Positions 32,834 to 44,290 of a DNA stretch of 64,000 nucleotides are shown here, one piece after another; the stretch's first letter is position 1; every line of letters begins with the position of its first letter. The position numbers and the translations under genes are program-made. Origin of the DNA: Anagrus nilaparvatae (taxonomy: Eukaryota; Arthropoda; Insecta; Hymenoptera; Mymaridae); contig JAKSXM010000137.1 in the NCBI GenBank assembly GCA_022575985.1, positions 19,052,001 to 19,116,000 of the forward strand, in the 5' to 3' direction. Under the pieces are notes generated by a model, which saw only the letters and a list, made by a program, of their open reading frames with translations, was not told the DNA's origin and searched no databases.

Positions 32834-35660
32834 ATGCAAACTTTAAAGATACCATTTAAATTTTTAAAATATTATGGTTTATGGAAACCTGAAAATTTGT
32901 CAAAATTTTCGATTATATTTTATAAAATTTATACCTGTTTAATTTTATTTTTAATGCATTTATATTTTTTATCATACACCTATGATTTTATATTTTCAAA
33001 AAATGATGAAAAATTTGGCATTGATTTTTATATTAATTTTGCAATGTTTACTATTTGTTTGAGAATTATATTTTTGTTGATTAATAGAAAAAGAATTATG
33101 GAATTATCAAATATTTTAAGTACTAATGTTTGTATTCCTCAGAATTTCGAAGAATTGAGTATTCAGAATGATTGCAACACTCTTATCAGGTAAAATTTTT
33201 CTGTTATATATATATTTTTGTAATCTTGGGTTTAGTATCATTTAAGTTATTCAATTTGATTTTTTAACAAGAGGGATCTTTTTTTTAATAAAATTACTGA
33301 TATTTTGAGTTAATCAAAACTTGATATCTATCTTTTCTAAAAAATAGTATTGCTTGATACACTGAATAATCTAAATTTAAACGAAACTTTCGAGTCTATC
33401 AATTTTTCTTTTATTATATTGGCTCTTAATTAATTAATTAATTAAATAACAAATTATTAATTCAAAAATTTTTATCCTTATAAAAAAAAATTAAAATTTT
33501 CAGAAAAGTTACGATTATTTGTAATATATTAGCGCATTTCCTAGGAATTTTGTTATCAGCAATTCCAATTATTCAAAATAATGGAGAAAAAAGTTTGTTA
33601 AAAATTTATGTTTATTTTCAAGTAAATGATTACAATTTTTACATATTTTTTATTATTGAAATGATAATGACAATGTTAGCTAGTGGAATTTGTATAACAT
33701 TTGATTGTTTATGCGTTGGTTATATAATAAGTGGATGTTCTCAATTTGATATATTAATTAATAGATTTGAAAAATTTATTTTTGAGATAGAGGAATTGAA
33801 TAAAAATAATTTTACCAAAGAACAAATAATTTTTAAAGAAAATAATTTATTTAGCAAAATTATATCTCATCATCAGCTTATTTTTGAGTAAGTTAAACGT
33901 TGATTTTTTATTAAAAAAGATTTTAAAAAGATTTTTTTAATTTTAGATTTGCAGAAAAACTTAATAAAACTTATCAATTTTTTATATTTTTACAATTTTC
34001 TGGAAGTTATTTGTTGATATCTGTATCAATATATCAAATTTATAAAAATTTAGTTTTGTCTTTTAAATTAATCACTTCGTTTCAAATGATGTTCGGAGCT
34101 TTAATACAATTGGGAATTTATTGTTTTTTTGGGAATCGTATAATTATACAAGTGAGTATTTAACAATAATATCTTTTACAACAATATCTTTTTAATATTA
34201 AACTAAATATGGGCGATATATTGAATACTATTCATGAGTATTTAATGTTTTTTTTTCTACTAAAAGTATTTAAAAGTATTAATTAAATAAAACTCTAATT
34301 GATAAAGACAGATGAGCTGTAAAACTATTTCGAAAGATCTAACGTTACTCATAGAGTGGTCTTTAAGGTAGTTCAGAGCCAAGTCGAGGGACAGCCTGAT
34401 TTTTGTAGGGGTTTTGCAAGAGTCCGAGAGATGCTTTTTCAAAATTTGAATTTAAAATCTCGTTAAAAATTTTCTCGCAAGTGAAATGATTTCTGTAGGC
34501 TATATAATTACGCAATATCGGCTATGAATTTAGTAAATGCTGAACCGAGATTAAAGGTCCTAAAATCTAGTTTTAAAATTATTATTTTTTCAAAATCAAA
34601 ATTAGTTACAAAAATATTTTTTATATTTTTTTTATGAACCGCTTTATTAAAAAATATATTTGTAACTAATTTTGATTTTGAAAAAAAGAATAATATTTTA
34701 AGAGAAACTTTTTAAATAGTTTTTAGAACCCTTAATCTCGTTTCAAGCATAAACATAAATGGTTCAAAGCTGTTTATGTGCATGCATGGTTAAAAACTGT
34801 ATTGTCTACATGTGCTGATAAATACAAAAATGTGCAATTACCTAAAGTACTAACTCTCTCAATTTCCTTTCTTCACAGGGAGGGCATATAGACCAAGGAT
34901 TCTCTCTCGAGAAGTCCTCATGTGTTTGGGACTCAGGAGCGAAGGACCACCACCCTTCTTTCTTCTTCTTATAAATTTGGTAAAAAAGGTCGATAAAGCA
35001 TTAAATACAAAAATACGGGTTTAATTAAATTCACTTTTTTACATATTACCAAATTTTCAGCCCATTTTGATCGTAATAAAACTGTATCTTAAGACCTTCA
35101 AACCATGTGCAATCGTTCGAAGCAAAAAAAATCCCTCTGCCACAACCGGAATTATTTTTTAGCATAAGCTTTAAACCTTATAGGAAAGTTTATTGTTTCA
35201 AATGCGAAATGTTGTATTTATCTTTTTTCGGTAATCGGGGTTATAAATATTTTTAAGGCGGATATAATTTTAGCAAAAATGTTTTGAAATAATTTTGAGA
35301 CTAGTTAATATCAATTTAGAAAATTTAGCCAGTATTAATCAAGGTAATAAAAATTGTCTATATATTGTTTTAGAGTGAAAATTTGGGATTGAGACTTTAC
35401 GAAACAAACTGGTATAATTTGTCAACTGTATCTAAAAAAAAATTATTATTAGTTATGAGAAGAGCATTAAAACCAATTAAAATGACAGACGGTTTAATGA
35501 TCACCTTATCTCTTCAACTATTTGTAGCAGTAAGTTACTAAGTACTATTGGTAATTAGAAAAAAAAATAAATATTTAATATTAACAACTTTTTTTTAAAT
35601 TTATAGATAGTAAAATTTTCATATTCCACTTTAAACGTATTAAGGAATTCAAACAAATAA
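32834..35660 (+). CDS. Insect odorant receptor (7tm_6 family), five exons
   Basis: Exons 32834-33189, 33504-33887, 33947-34151, 35374-35529 and 35607-35660 join without frame breaks to give 384 residues, a normal size for an insect odorant receptor. The protein would be a plasma-membrane ligand-gated channel subunit working with the Orco co-receptor in olfactory neurons (family knowledge). Several hydrophobic spans are visible in exons 1 to 3, for example TCLILFLMHLYFLSYTYDF and IICNILAHFLGILLSAIP. The C-terminal part carries family hallmarks: SENLGLRLYETNWYNLS, a LLLVMRRALKPIKMT segment, and the last exon VKFSYSTLNVLRNSNK. The final two introns are in phase 0, as is usual for the conserved C-terminal introns of this family. 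No lesion is seen, so it is probably functional. It sits inside the EcKinase-like gene series. Confidence 0.9.
34540..34755. mobile_element. Palindromic MITE in odorant receptor intron 3
   Basis: Imperfect inverted repeats: CTGAACCGAGATTAAAGGTCC near 34540 and GAACCCTTAATCTCGTTTCAAG near 34727. The inner arms are TTTTTCAAAATCAAAATTAGTTACAAA and its complement. This insertion accounts for part of the unusually long (1222 bp) third intron. Confidence 0.6.
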
Positions 35661-35699
35661 ATTAAATAATTGATTAATAATAAAATAAAATTATAATAA

Positions 35700-36172
35700 A
35701 CAACGGGAAGCCTACCTATGTTAAGGAGAAAATAAAAATTTACAATCCCTCTAGAAATCTACGTCCCAAAAATCGCCCTCACTTAGTTGTAGATACATCT
35801 CGAGATACATCCACAAATCCTACCTACGATAACTCCACCTTGGTTTTCATGATTTCATTCTGGAACTCCCTCCCTGAAGAAATCTGTCTGTCAAGCTCAG
35901 TGAAAGTATTTAAATCTAGTCTTCACTAACATCTCCTAGAGATTGATAGACGTGAACAAATCTCCACTAAATTCAAACCCATTTTTCACTCTCTTTACTA
36001 TTCATTACCTCTACTTTAGCCTCTACTTTCCTTCCTGTCCACTAAATTCCCATCATACTTAAAATTAAATAATATTGTATATAAACTTGTTATATTACAT
36101 ACTGTTATACTTGTTATTGCAAATCTTTTGCACAACCTTGTACAATAATCTAAATAATAAAAAAAAAAATTT
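35700..36172 (+). mobile_element. 3' end of a LINE (RT C-terminus) with A-rich tail
   Basis: An open plus-strand stretch, about 35744 to the TAA at 35927-35929, reads NPSRNLRPKNRPHLVVDT and then FMISFWNSLPEEIC and SVKVFKSSLH. That WNSLP..FKSSL pattern is the standard C-terminal tail of CR1/Jockey-type LINE reverse transcriptases. An A-rich tail ends near 36172. It is a short 5'-truncated fragment, about 40 bp downstream of the odorant receptor stop, and differs from the two other LINEs in the window. Confidence 0.65.
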
Positions 36173-38023
36173 TTTTTAATATTAATATAATATTCCCTGA
36201 AATTATTGATTAGCGACTCAAAAAACCCAAAATTTAGAACTCAAAGTGCAAAAATAGCAAAAATACCCTCTTTTATGGGTAATATTTGCTAATTTAAGGG
36301 TGAAACATTAATTTGGCATGATGGCCAGTAATTAAACACCCTAAACCGCGATTTAACTAGAGTATTTATGGAATAAGAGTTTTTGACATATGTATATTTT
36401 AAGTTTATTTTAAATGTAGAATTTAGCAGTAAATGTTCGATTGTTTGTTTCAAATTTAATTACTTTTGCAGTTGAAGAAAGAAAAAGTTGAAAAATAAAA
36501 TACTGCTTCTATATTGCGAAAAAATTCCTTAACAAGAGGTAGTTTTTACTGATTTGAGAATTCTAGAATAATATCAATGTGTCAAAAAAAAAACATAATT
36601 AATTTTTAAAATAGCTATAAGATAATGCGAATAGAATATTAAAATATATTTAATGAATTTTAGTACTTTTATTTCTGTTTAAAAAATTGCGATATTATAT
36701 TTGGCCTTATTGTGTGATATAATAAAATATTAAAAATCATTATCTTATAAATTTTTATTTTATTTAATTGTAATGCACATTTTTATTTTCAGTGTCATAA
36801 TAATTTTTATTTCCTTGTTTATTCTAAGGTTTGATTATAAACAATTTCATGGAAGAAGGCGAGAAGAAGGGCCAAGAGCATATATATTTTCTCTTTTTAA
36901 ATAATCTATACGCATTTCACTTAGACTGACAACCCTTATCAGAGATCACTTAAAATCGAGCTTAAAATAACTGTTTTGGTAAAAAATTAATAACTGCATT
37001 TTAAATTTTATTTTGATAATAATAGACTGTTAATCGAAATTATTTGTAATTCCTTATATCCAAAATATCTTTGCCCAATTGCCCCTCCTTCTCCCCTTTC
37101 CATGGATAAACAAAAAATTCTTCTTTTAAAATTTAAATTTGTTAATACGTTAAAATAAATTTTGAATACTAAGTGATTATAACTATGACCTTGTTGGACC
37201 ATAGGATTAATAAAAAATATTAATTATTTTTTACCGACGTTTCATCATCGAACCGATGACCTAATCGAGGAAGCTTTGTTAAAAAATTTATAAAATTAAA
37301 ATACATCCAAATTTCTATCTAGAAATAAATTGAAAGATAAAGGTAAACATCCATAAAGACAATAAAATTAAGCAATAATTAAAAAAAAAATGTATCACAG
37401 CAATCTTTTATCTCGATTGGCCTAAATCTTTATCTAATCTCACGCATTATTACTATAAAAATTGAAAAATTGTATAAAAATTTTTTTCATTAAAATGGCC
37501 ATGGAAAATAATTTATTTTTTTTAGTTTAAAATAAATATCTAACCTTAAACAAAATTTTACGCTCATTGTTTGAATAACAACAAGAAAAATTAATTATTA
37601 TTGAATTAATCTATCAATAAACAATTCATGCACGTGTTAAAAAATGCATCAATCATTTTGATAAGTTGATTGTAATACATGAGTATGAAACACATCATTT
37701 TCTATTATATATATAAAATCTATTATACTGTGCTATTACGTACATGAGCTAATGTATACTAAAATTAGTTTAGCTCTATAACTTGGGATATCTTACGGGA
37801 TTGGTTTTATTAACAATGGGAGTTTTAACTGTTTGGGAAGACGATTTGCTTCTAACTTTCAAAGTAGGTTCTAGTAATTGAAAAAACTTATAGCTGGTTT
37901 GAGTAAACAAAATCTCAATGCATGTAACATGTTAACTACAGCTGAAGGCTATAGGTATAATGTATAAATGTTACGCAACATTACAACGCAATGTTAAGAT
38001 TTTAAACCCAAACTGTTCTAACA
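36173..38023. other. Long AT-rich intergenic region, no gene seen
   Basis: No coding frames with family resemblance and no repeat with clear borders are seen in this stretch. Confidence 0.3.
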
Positions 38024-38300
38024 GGCAAAAAACCGACTCCCTAGGGTAGAAAATAGGCTTTTTTGCCCTAGATATGTAAAATTATATACGACCCTTGGCC
38101 GTAAAAAAAAGAATGTTTCAAATCGCAGTTTATCATCCTCGTCTTCGCCTTGCAAAGTAATTTGCATACAATTTGGCCCAATTGTTTATTTTTCTGCCCA
38201 CGCATAGTAATATACTATTGCTGGCAGCGTAGTTGCCGGAGAATAAATGGTTTCTGGCCGCTGACTAGAAAATACAATATTCATGAATTAATTTTTCCTG
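38024..38300. repeat. Dispersed palindromic repeat, copy 2 of 3
   Basis: Begins with GGCAAAAAACCGACTCCCTAGGGTAGAAAATAGGCTTTTTTGCCCTAG and continues ATATACGACCCTTGGCCGTAA, AAAGAATGTTTCAAATCGCAGTTTATCATCCTCG, then AATTTGGCCCAATTGTTTA and a CTGGCCGCTGACTAG segment. It matches 28280-28520 and, in its first part, 46149-46210. Confidence 0.6.
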
Positions 38301-38326
38301 CGGGCTCGGCTGCTAAAATATATATA

Positions 38327-38372
38327 TACTAGGGGGCTCCGCCCCCTGCGCGCTTCGTGCGCCAACCCCCGT
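38327..38372 (-). mobile_element. Possible Helitron-like 3' terminus (hairpin plus CTAGT)
   Basis: A perfect 7-bp stem with 3-nt loop (AGGGGGC TCC GCCCCCT, 38331-38347) abuts ACTAG on the plus strand. On the minus strand it reads as a GC hairpin followed by CTAGT, as in Helitron 3' ends (CTRRT). A sister copy with a degraded hairpin is at 22315-22356. There is no Rep/helicase sequence nearby, so this is a structural suggestion only. Confidence 0.35.
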
Positions 38373-38419
38373 ATATCGAATGAGGTATTATGAAGATGGT
38401 TCTATGTTGTCCTGAAAGG

Positions 38420-38680
38420 TGTATTTTGTTCGTTTTGACCCCAATGGTTCACGTGACAGTGGTTGAAGTATTACCAGATTGGCCCAAAAGGTCCATTTTG
38501 GTCCAAAAGGTTTATTTTGGCCCAAAGAGCCCACGCGTCAGTGCTTACAGCATTATAATATATAGGGTCTATTCTGGACTAAATGGACCATTTTGGGCAA
38601 AAAGACTACATTGGACCAAAAGGTCCACTTTGGCCCAAAGGTCTCAGGCGACAGCGGCAGCGTTTATTTTTTTTTTTTTT
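38420..38680. repeat. GGCCCAAAAGGTCCATTTTGG-type minisatellite
   Basis: At least six variants of a short quasi-palindromic unit (GGACCAAAAGGTCC, TTTTGGCCCAAAG) occur in two clusters, about 38478-38532 and 38575-38642. Each cluster is followed by a similar C(G/A)CG-(A/T)CAG segment. The apparent open frames across it in three registers reflect the repeat and not a gene. It is followed by a T16 run and a GGGCCCCTTC-GAAGGGGCC hairpin (38681-38706). Confidence 0.65.
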
Positions 38681-38706
38681 TGGGCCCCTTCAGAGAAGGG
38701 GCCTTT

Positions 38707-39401
38707 TTCGTAGGACGAGGAGAATACTGTTTACGCATACCATACACCGCATACTGTATGGTTTTGTGGGACGCAACCTTAAATTCGGGCTAATACCCAC
38801 TAAACTCCCCACTCTCTTGCATTTATGATAATATCATAGAATCCGGACCGGGACTCCCTGTTTAGGTATTACTTCGGTCCGGGAAAAAAATGCAGCGTTT
38901 ATAACTTTACAATATATAGAGATATAATTGTATTTTAGCATGAATATTCATAGTTAAAAAATTTTGTAGCATTTGTTCATATAATAAAATCCAAAGAGTG
39001 GGTAGAATCATCATTTTAAAAATTTTTATTATATAATATATTTAATAACAAAGTCTTCATTATATTACATTCTGACTGATTTTTTGCTCTTTATTTAACG
39101 TATATAGTTGTTATGATTATTCATTTTAAATAAAAACTACTATACCATATATATATATGTACATATATATATAATTTATAAGCCATTTGTGAGAAAATTT
39201 TTATTTTAAAACATATATACTACGCGTTACACGAAACGTACAAGCTAGATAAAAAAAAATTATTATATAAAAAGTATAAATATATATATATATAACATTA
39301 TAGTTGAAGACAATTCATTATTTGTAAAGAATCATTATTGTATGTGACTACAAATGTGTTTGTTGTTAGTTTACTAAGAGAAAAAAAAACAGCGTTTCAT
39401 C
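38707..39401. other. Repeat remnant and upstream region of EcKinase-like gene 5
   Basis: GC-richer sequence with CCGGACCGGGACTCCC and CGGTCCGGG (imperfect inverted pair, about 38842-38884) ends near 38930. The rest is AT-rich with TA-dinucleotide tracts. TATAAAAAGTATAAATA at about 39266 is about 130 bp upstream of the next ATG and could serve as a core promoter (weak). Confidence 0.35.
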
Positions 39402-42400
39402 ATGTCAATTAAATTACGTGATTTAGAACCTTTATTAAAAAAAAGTATTGATCCAAATTTAAAACTATTGGATTACAAAACAAGTGATTTATTACCAAAA
39501 GGTGAAAATTTTGGTAGTACGATAATGAAAGTTGAAGCTAAAATAAAAATAAATAACGAAGAAAAAATTCTAAATCTTGTTGCTAAAATGCAAGCTGATA
39601 GTGAATTTCATAAAAAAGTTATGAAAATAGCATTGTCGTTTATAAAAGAAATATATTTTTTTGAAAAATTAATACCAATGTATCAAAATTTGCAATCAAT
39701 ATTCGAACACAATAAAAATGAAATAATTGATATATTACCAAAATATTATGGTGGTAGATTATCGTTAAATGATAATATTAATGAAGATGAATGTGATGAA
39801 GATGTTGTTTATTTAATGGAAAATTTAAAAATCAAAAATTATGTTAATATGGATAGAAAAAATGGTATGTATTATTGTTATTCTTATTGTAAATTTATAA
39901 ATATAGTAATAAGATTACTATCAAAGAATTGTAAATATTTATGAAATTCCATTGATAAATTTTTATTTACTTCAGTTACATTTATTTATTTAATTTAAGA
40001 ACTCAATTTATATATCAAAATCTTATGTACAAATCACAAAATTACACAATACCTGAAATATTTTAGAAAAATTGTTAAATTCTGAATATTTTTATGAGTT
40101 CAAAATTTCATAAAATAAGTCCTTTAGTCAATCTTAATTATTAATAAAAAATTAAGCAAAATTATTAATTAGCATAAGTAAATTTTTCATATTCAGCAAC
40201 TTATCCTAAATTATTTCGGGAGCTTATATAATTTCGTAAATTGCACGTAACATATATAATACATGGGTTTCTACAGGTGTAAGAAACACCTGTAAAATAA
40301 AACTCTTACAGAATGACCTTATTCGATTGGTCTCAAATTTTGCAAATGTTTTTGTACACTTGAAATATTATTCCCCTTAAATTTTAATCAATCTAGGTGC
40401 ACCTTTTCAAATTAGACCTTTTTGCAATTATTCTTATAGTTTTTTACTGTGTGTTAATATTTTATTAAATTTACCACGTTAAATATAAATTTATTTAAAT
40501 TTAGAAGATTTTTTACAAGCCGACAAAATTAAATTGAGTTTTTTTTTTTTTAAAGCACGTGGATTTTATCATAAAATTTTTATTGTTTATTTAAATTATA
40601 CGTACATTAATATAATATATCCTCGATTACATAAAATTTAGATACAAAAATCGTATGTCATCGCATCATTATAATGAGCTATAGCTTAAAATCTGATAAG
40701 ATATTTAAAACATTTTTTTAAAAAAATGATAATTATTTCTGTATTTACTGTTAATTATTTTTGATGATTATTTTTTATTGCATATAATTTAAATTTTAAA
40801 CAAAATATTACAAAATAATAAAATTTTATGCCGTGATACTCAAAAAAATTATTCATAATCATGGTATATATGGGTGAATATTTTATAAGTGGATATATGA
40901 GTTGCATGCATGAATCTTTGAATCCATTCCAAAATATTTTTAAACGAAAGCATATACAACAAAAATTTTCCCATTATTTAGCCTTCTAGATTTGATACTC
41001 TGTTTTTCATAGCGGTTTCAATTTTTGACAATTTCTAGCTTTCAGATCTGACTTTTTTCTTCTTTTTTATCTTAAAAGCTCCCCTCTTGGGAGCTCATAA
41101 GAAATTTCCTGTAGAAACCGATTCTGGCATCAAAATTCTTTTGAGCTACGCATTTGCGAGAAAATCAACTTTTACACTTTAGCAATATATCAGCTAGAAA
41201 ACTAGCTTTAATCTATCAGCAGCTGATAGCTCAACTTTCTTTCTGTTGGTCTCAAAATACTCATTTATTCGTGTATCTTCAACAAACCTGGACAAACCGG
41301 CATTTATTTATGGTCGTTTTCAATAAAAATGATCAAAAAATCGTTTAAAAATATCCGCGTCACGGAAAAATTTAATATTGAACCGTTCCAAAAATTTGTC
41401 GTAAACGGAAATTTTTTTAATATTTAAATCAGTGGAACGGATTTTTGAAAGATTTATTTAACGTTTTTTAATGACGTTTGAAAATTACGTGCCAAAACAT
41501 TTAAACAATATAACGATAAAAATGAATCAATAATATGCCAGGTAGAAAAACAGCCGTATTTATCATTTGTGTTGAAGAAAAAAATTTAACATCGCAATTT
41601 TTTTAATCAAATTAAAATTTAAAATAATTTTAAACATTTTGATTCTTATATATGTATATTAGAGTAGACCTATTTTTGGACTTTGTGGAAAAACTTTGCT
41701 CCCCGGGTTTTTTTGTGAAGTTTTAGTCATAAAAAGTTCCCAGTTCCAAGGATTTTGCTTTAGCCCTGCAAAAACACGTGCCTGTAACCACATCAATTTT
41801 CCCATTTAAATAACATGGGAATTTTGAGTTTTTAGCTATACAAATTTTCACAAAAGCCAAAAAGCGTTTTAAAATGCTATTTTTTTACTGGAAAACATAC
41901 TTTTATATGTTGTAAAGACATACAAACCGCCCTGCATTCATTCCAAAGGGAATTTTGGGGTTAGAAACGCAAATTTACCGAGTCCCAATTTCAGGGTTTT
42001 CAAAAAAAGTCAATTTTTATCATTATCTTTGAAAAGTAATATCTTAAAAACTAATTAAAGAAAAGAGACGAGTAAAAAATTTTTGGAAACTTGAAGCTTG
42101 TAAAAAATTATTAAGGCCTTTAAAACTCAATTTCGTCAAAATTTACAATTTTGGCAGCAATTTAAATAAATTTAAAAATTGGTCATTTTGGGTCAAAAAT
42201 TACCAGTAGGTTAATTGACTATAGCGCTAAGAGAAACAGTGATTAAAATATACGGCTTACGTCGTTTGAAAGGTGACACTTATACCAAAAAAAGTGAACC
42301 AACCAGAAGTGTTTTGGTTAATTTTTGAGGTATTAGCATTTTATCGAAAATTACCGAAAAACCCTGTTTTATAAGATTGAGCAAACATGTAAATTAGCGT

Positions 42401-44058
42401 TTCTAGCCCCAAAACTCCCTTTGGAATGAATGCAGGGCGGTTTGTATGTCTTTACAACATATAAAAGTGTGTTTTCCAGTAAAAATTAGCATTTTAAAAC
42501 GCTTTTTGGCTTTTATGAAAATTTGTATAGCTAAAAACTCAAAATTCCCATGTTATTTAAATGGGAAAATTGATGTGGTTACAGGCACGTTATTTTGCAA
42601 GGCTAAAGCGAAATCCTTGGAACTAGGAACTTTTTATGACCAAAACTTCACAAAAAAACCCGGGGAGCAAAGTTTTTCCAAAAAGTCCAAAAATAGGTCC
42701 ACTCTAATATATATATTTATATATATATTTTTATCACTCACATTTTACAACTAATTTAAATAGAGCGAAAAAATTATATTTAATTAATTAAGTCAAATTT
42801 AAGAAATATTTTTGCGTCGATTATGTTCTTGAAATGAAATTATAATAAGGTCATATTTATTAAAACGTTTAAATTGCATGAAACTTATATGTACATTTTA
42901 TATGTTACATGCAAAGCCTAGAAAATTTTACAAATCACGATCTATTTTTGGCAGATAAAGTGGATAATATTTTTTTATGAACTTATAACCATCTTTGAGC
43001 AAAATTTAAATAACAAAAAGTGCAAGGTCTATAACATTTTTAATATAATATAACGTTATGAATTTTCTAAAAAATTCTGAAAGAGTATTCTGTTAATTAT
43101 TCCACTAGTAATTAGTGGATCCACTGCAGGAGGAATTTCGAGGTTTAGGATGTTTTTTCTCTACAAAGGTCTTAATTACAACAATATCACGACCTGTCAA
43201 AAATTGAATAATTACATTAGATATTACTATATAAAAGCTATTTATAATTAGAATTACAATTAGATAATTTTTTTTAAATAATTTAAAAATTATTTTTCAT
43301 TTTTATTAGGTCTGGATGTAACCCATGCAAAATTAGCAATTAAGGAATTAGCCAAATATCATGCCTTAGGAGTTGTGTGCAAAGAAAGAGAGCCAGATTT
43401 TTTTGACAAAGCTAAAAAACCATTAGCAAATATAATGGGTGAAAAAATTGATGAATTTGATTTTATGTTTGAACATTACAAAAAAATTCTTTGTTCTGAT
43501 TCAAGAAATGCAATTTATGAAAAGCGTATTGGAGAAGCGTTCAAAATGGGTTCGGATTCTTTTATACTTCCATGTCAAGAAGGACCATGGGCAGCATTTA
43601 CCCATGGAGATTTTTGGGTTAACAATATTTTATTTCATCACAATGACAATAATGAAGTAGATGATATTAAATTTATTGATTTTCAATTAGCATGCTATGA
43701 TAATATTTTAAAAGATTTGCCATATTTTTTATGTGGTAGTTGTAATAGTGATGTCTTAGAAAATCATTTTGAAGAAGTTATTGATGAATACTATAATAGT
43801 TTTATTGAAATACTAACTAAAAATGGTAGTAATATTAATAATTATTCAAGAGATATTTTTGATAATGAATTGAAAATAATTTGTAAAGAAGGTATGTTTC
43901 GAGTTTTTATGGCACTTACATTTTTTACTTTTGAAGCTGAGCCAGATTTTGAACTTAATGATATGATGAAAGTTATGATGTCAACTGAAGTTAGTGATAA
44001 TTTTAAGGAAAGGGCATATAAAATTTTAAAAAAATATGACGAGAAAAAGTGGTTCTAA
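39402..44058 (+). CDS. EcKinase-like protein 5 (ecdysteroid kinase-like / CHK family)
   Basis: Exons 39402-39864 and 43310-44058 join in phase 1 (KNG|LDV) to give 403 residues. Motifs: GENFGST (34-40), a lysine in LNLVAKMQ, HGDFWVNN (253-260) and DFQ (278-280); all catalytic residues are intact. The intron is 3445 bp, by far the longest of the six genes, because it holds a ~1 kb long-terminal-inverted-repeat element. Because of that distance, the alternative that the two exons come from two partly lost genes cannot be excluded, but phase, motif continuity and the absence of other exons favour one gene. It is about 3.7 kb after the odorant receptor gene. Confidence 0.87.
39865..41655 (+). other. 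Intron of EcKinase-like gene 5, first part
   Basis: AT-rich with no exon seen. A slightly less AT-rich block at about 41030-41500 holds short unsupported open frames. Confidence 0.3.
41656..42711. mobile_element. ~1.05-kb element with ~340-bp terminal inverted repeats
   Basis: The left arm (from about 41656, ATATTAGAGTAGACCTATTT) and right arm (ending about 42711, AAATAGGTCCACTCTAATAT) are inverse complements with scattered mismatches over about 340 bp. For example AATGAATGCAGGGCGGTTTG near 42426 complements CAAACCGCCCTGCATTCATT near 41925. The unpaired centre (about 42005-42370) is non-coding. TA at both edges would fit a Tc1/mariner-type duplication. It lies wholly in the intron of EcKinase-like gene 5. 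Confidence 0.85.
42712..43309 (+). other. Intron of EcKinase-like gene 5, last part
   Basis: AT-rich, no coding signal. It ends in a T-rich tract and TTATTAG acceptor at 43309. Confidence 0.3.
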
Positions 44059-44094
44059 ATTTTATTAAATTGTTTTATTTATTTTTTTAATTAC

Positions 44095-44250
44095 CCACGT
44101 AAAAAGATTTAGCTTACCAGTAAGCTTAATTTTGGGCAAGATTAGTGCAGTAAGCTTACTGAAGTAAGCTTTTTTACATTAACTAAGATTACTAGTTAGC
44201 TTGCCCAAAATTAAGCTTACTGGTAAGCTTAATCTTTTTACGTGTGTATC
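44095..44250. mobile_element. ~155-bp fold-back MITE
   Basis: Arms ACGTAAAAAGATTTAGCTTACCAG... (from 44097) and CTTACTGGTAAGCTTAATCTTTTTACGT (to about 44244) are near-perfect inverse complements of about 48 bp, meeting around CTTGCCCAAAATT. The centre contains further AAGCTTACT repeats. It begins about 36 bp after the stop of EcKinase-like gene 5, so it may lie in its 3' UTR. Confidence 0.8.
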
Positions 44251-44290
44251 TAACTAAAATTTGTTTTTAAATCAAGTAGTCTCTATTTTT

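Noticed and set aside
38390..38828. Three overlapping plus-strand frames rich in W, P and K
   Set aside because: They are readings of the GGCCCAAAAGGTCC minisatellite in three registers; there is no start context or family.
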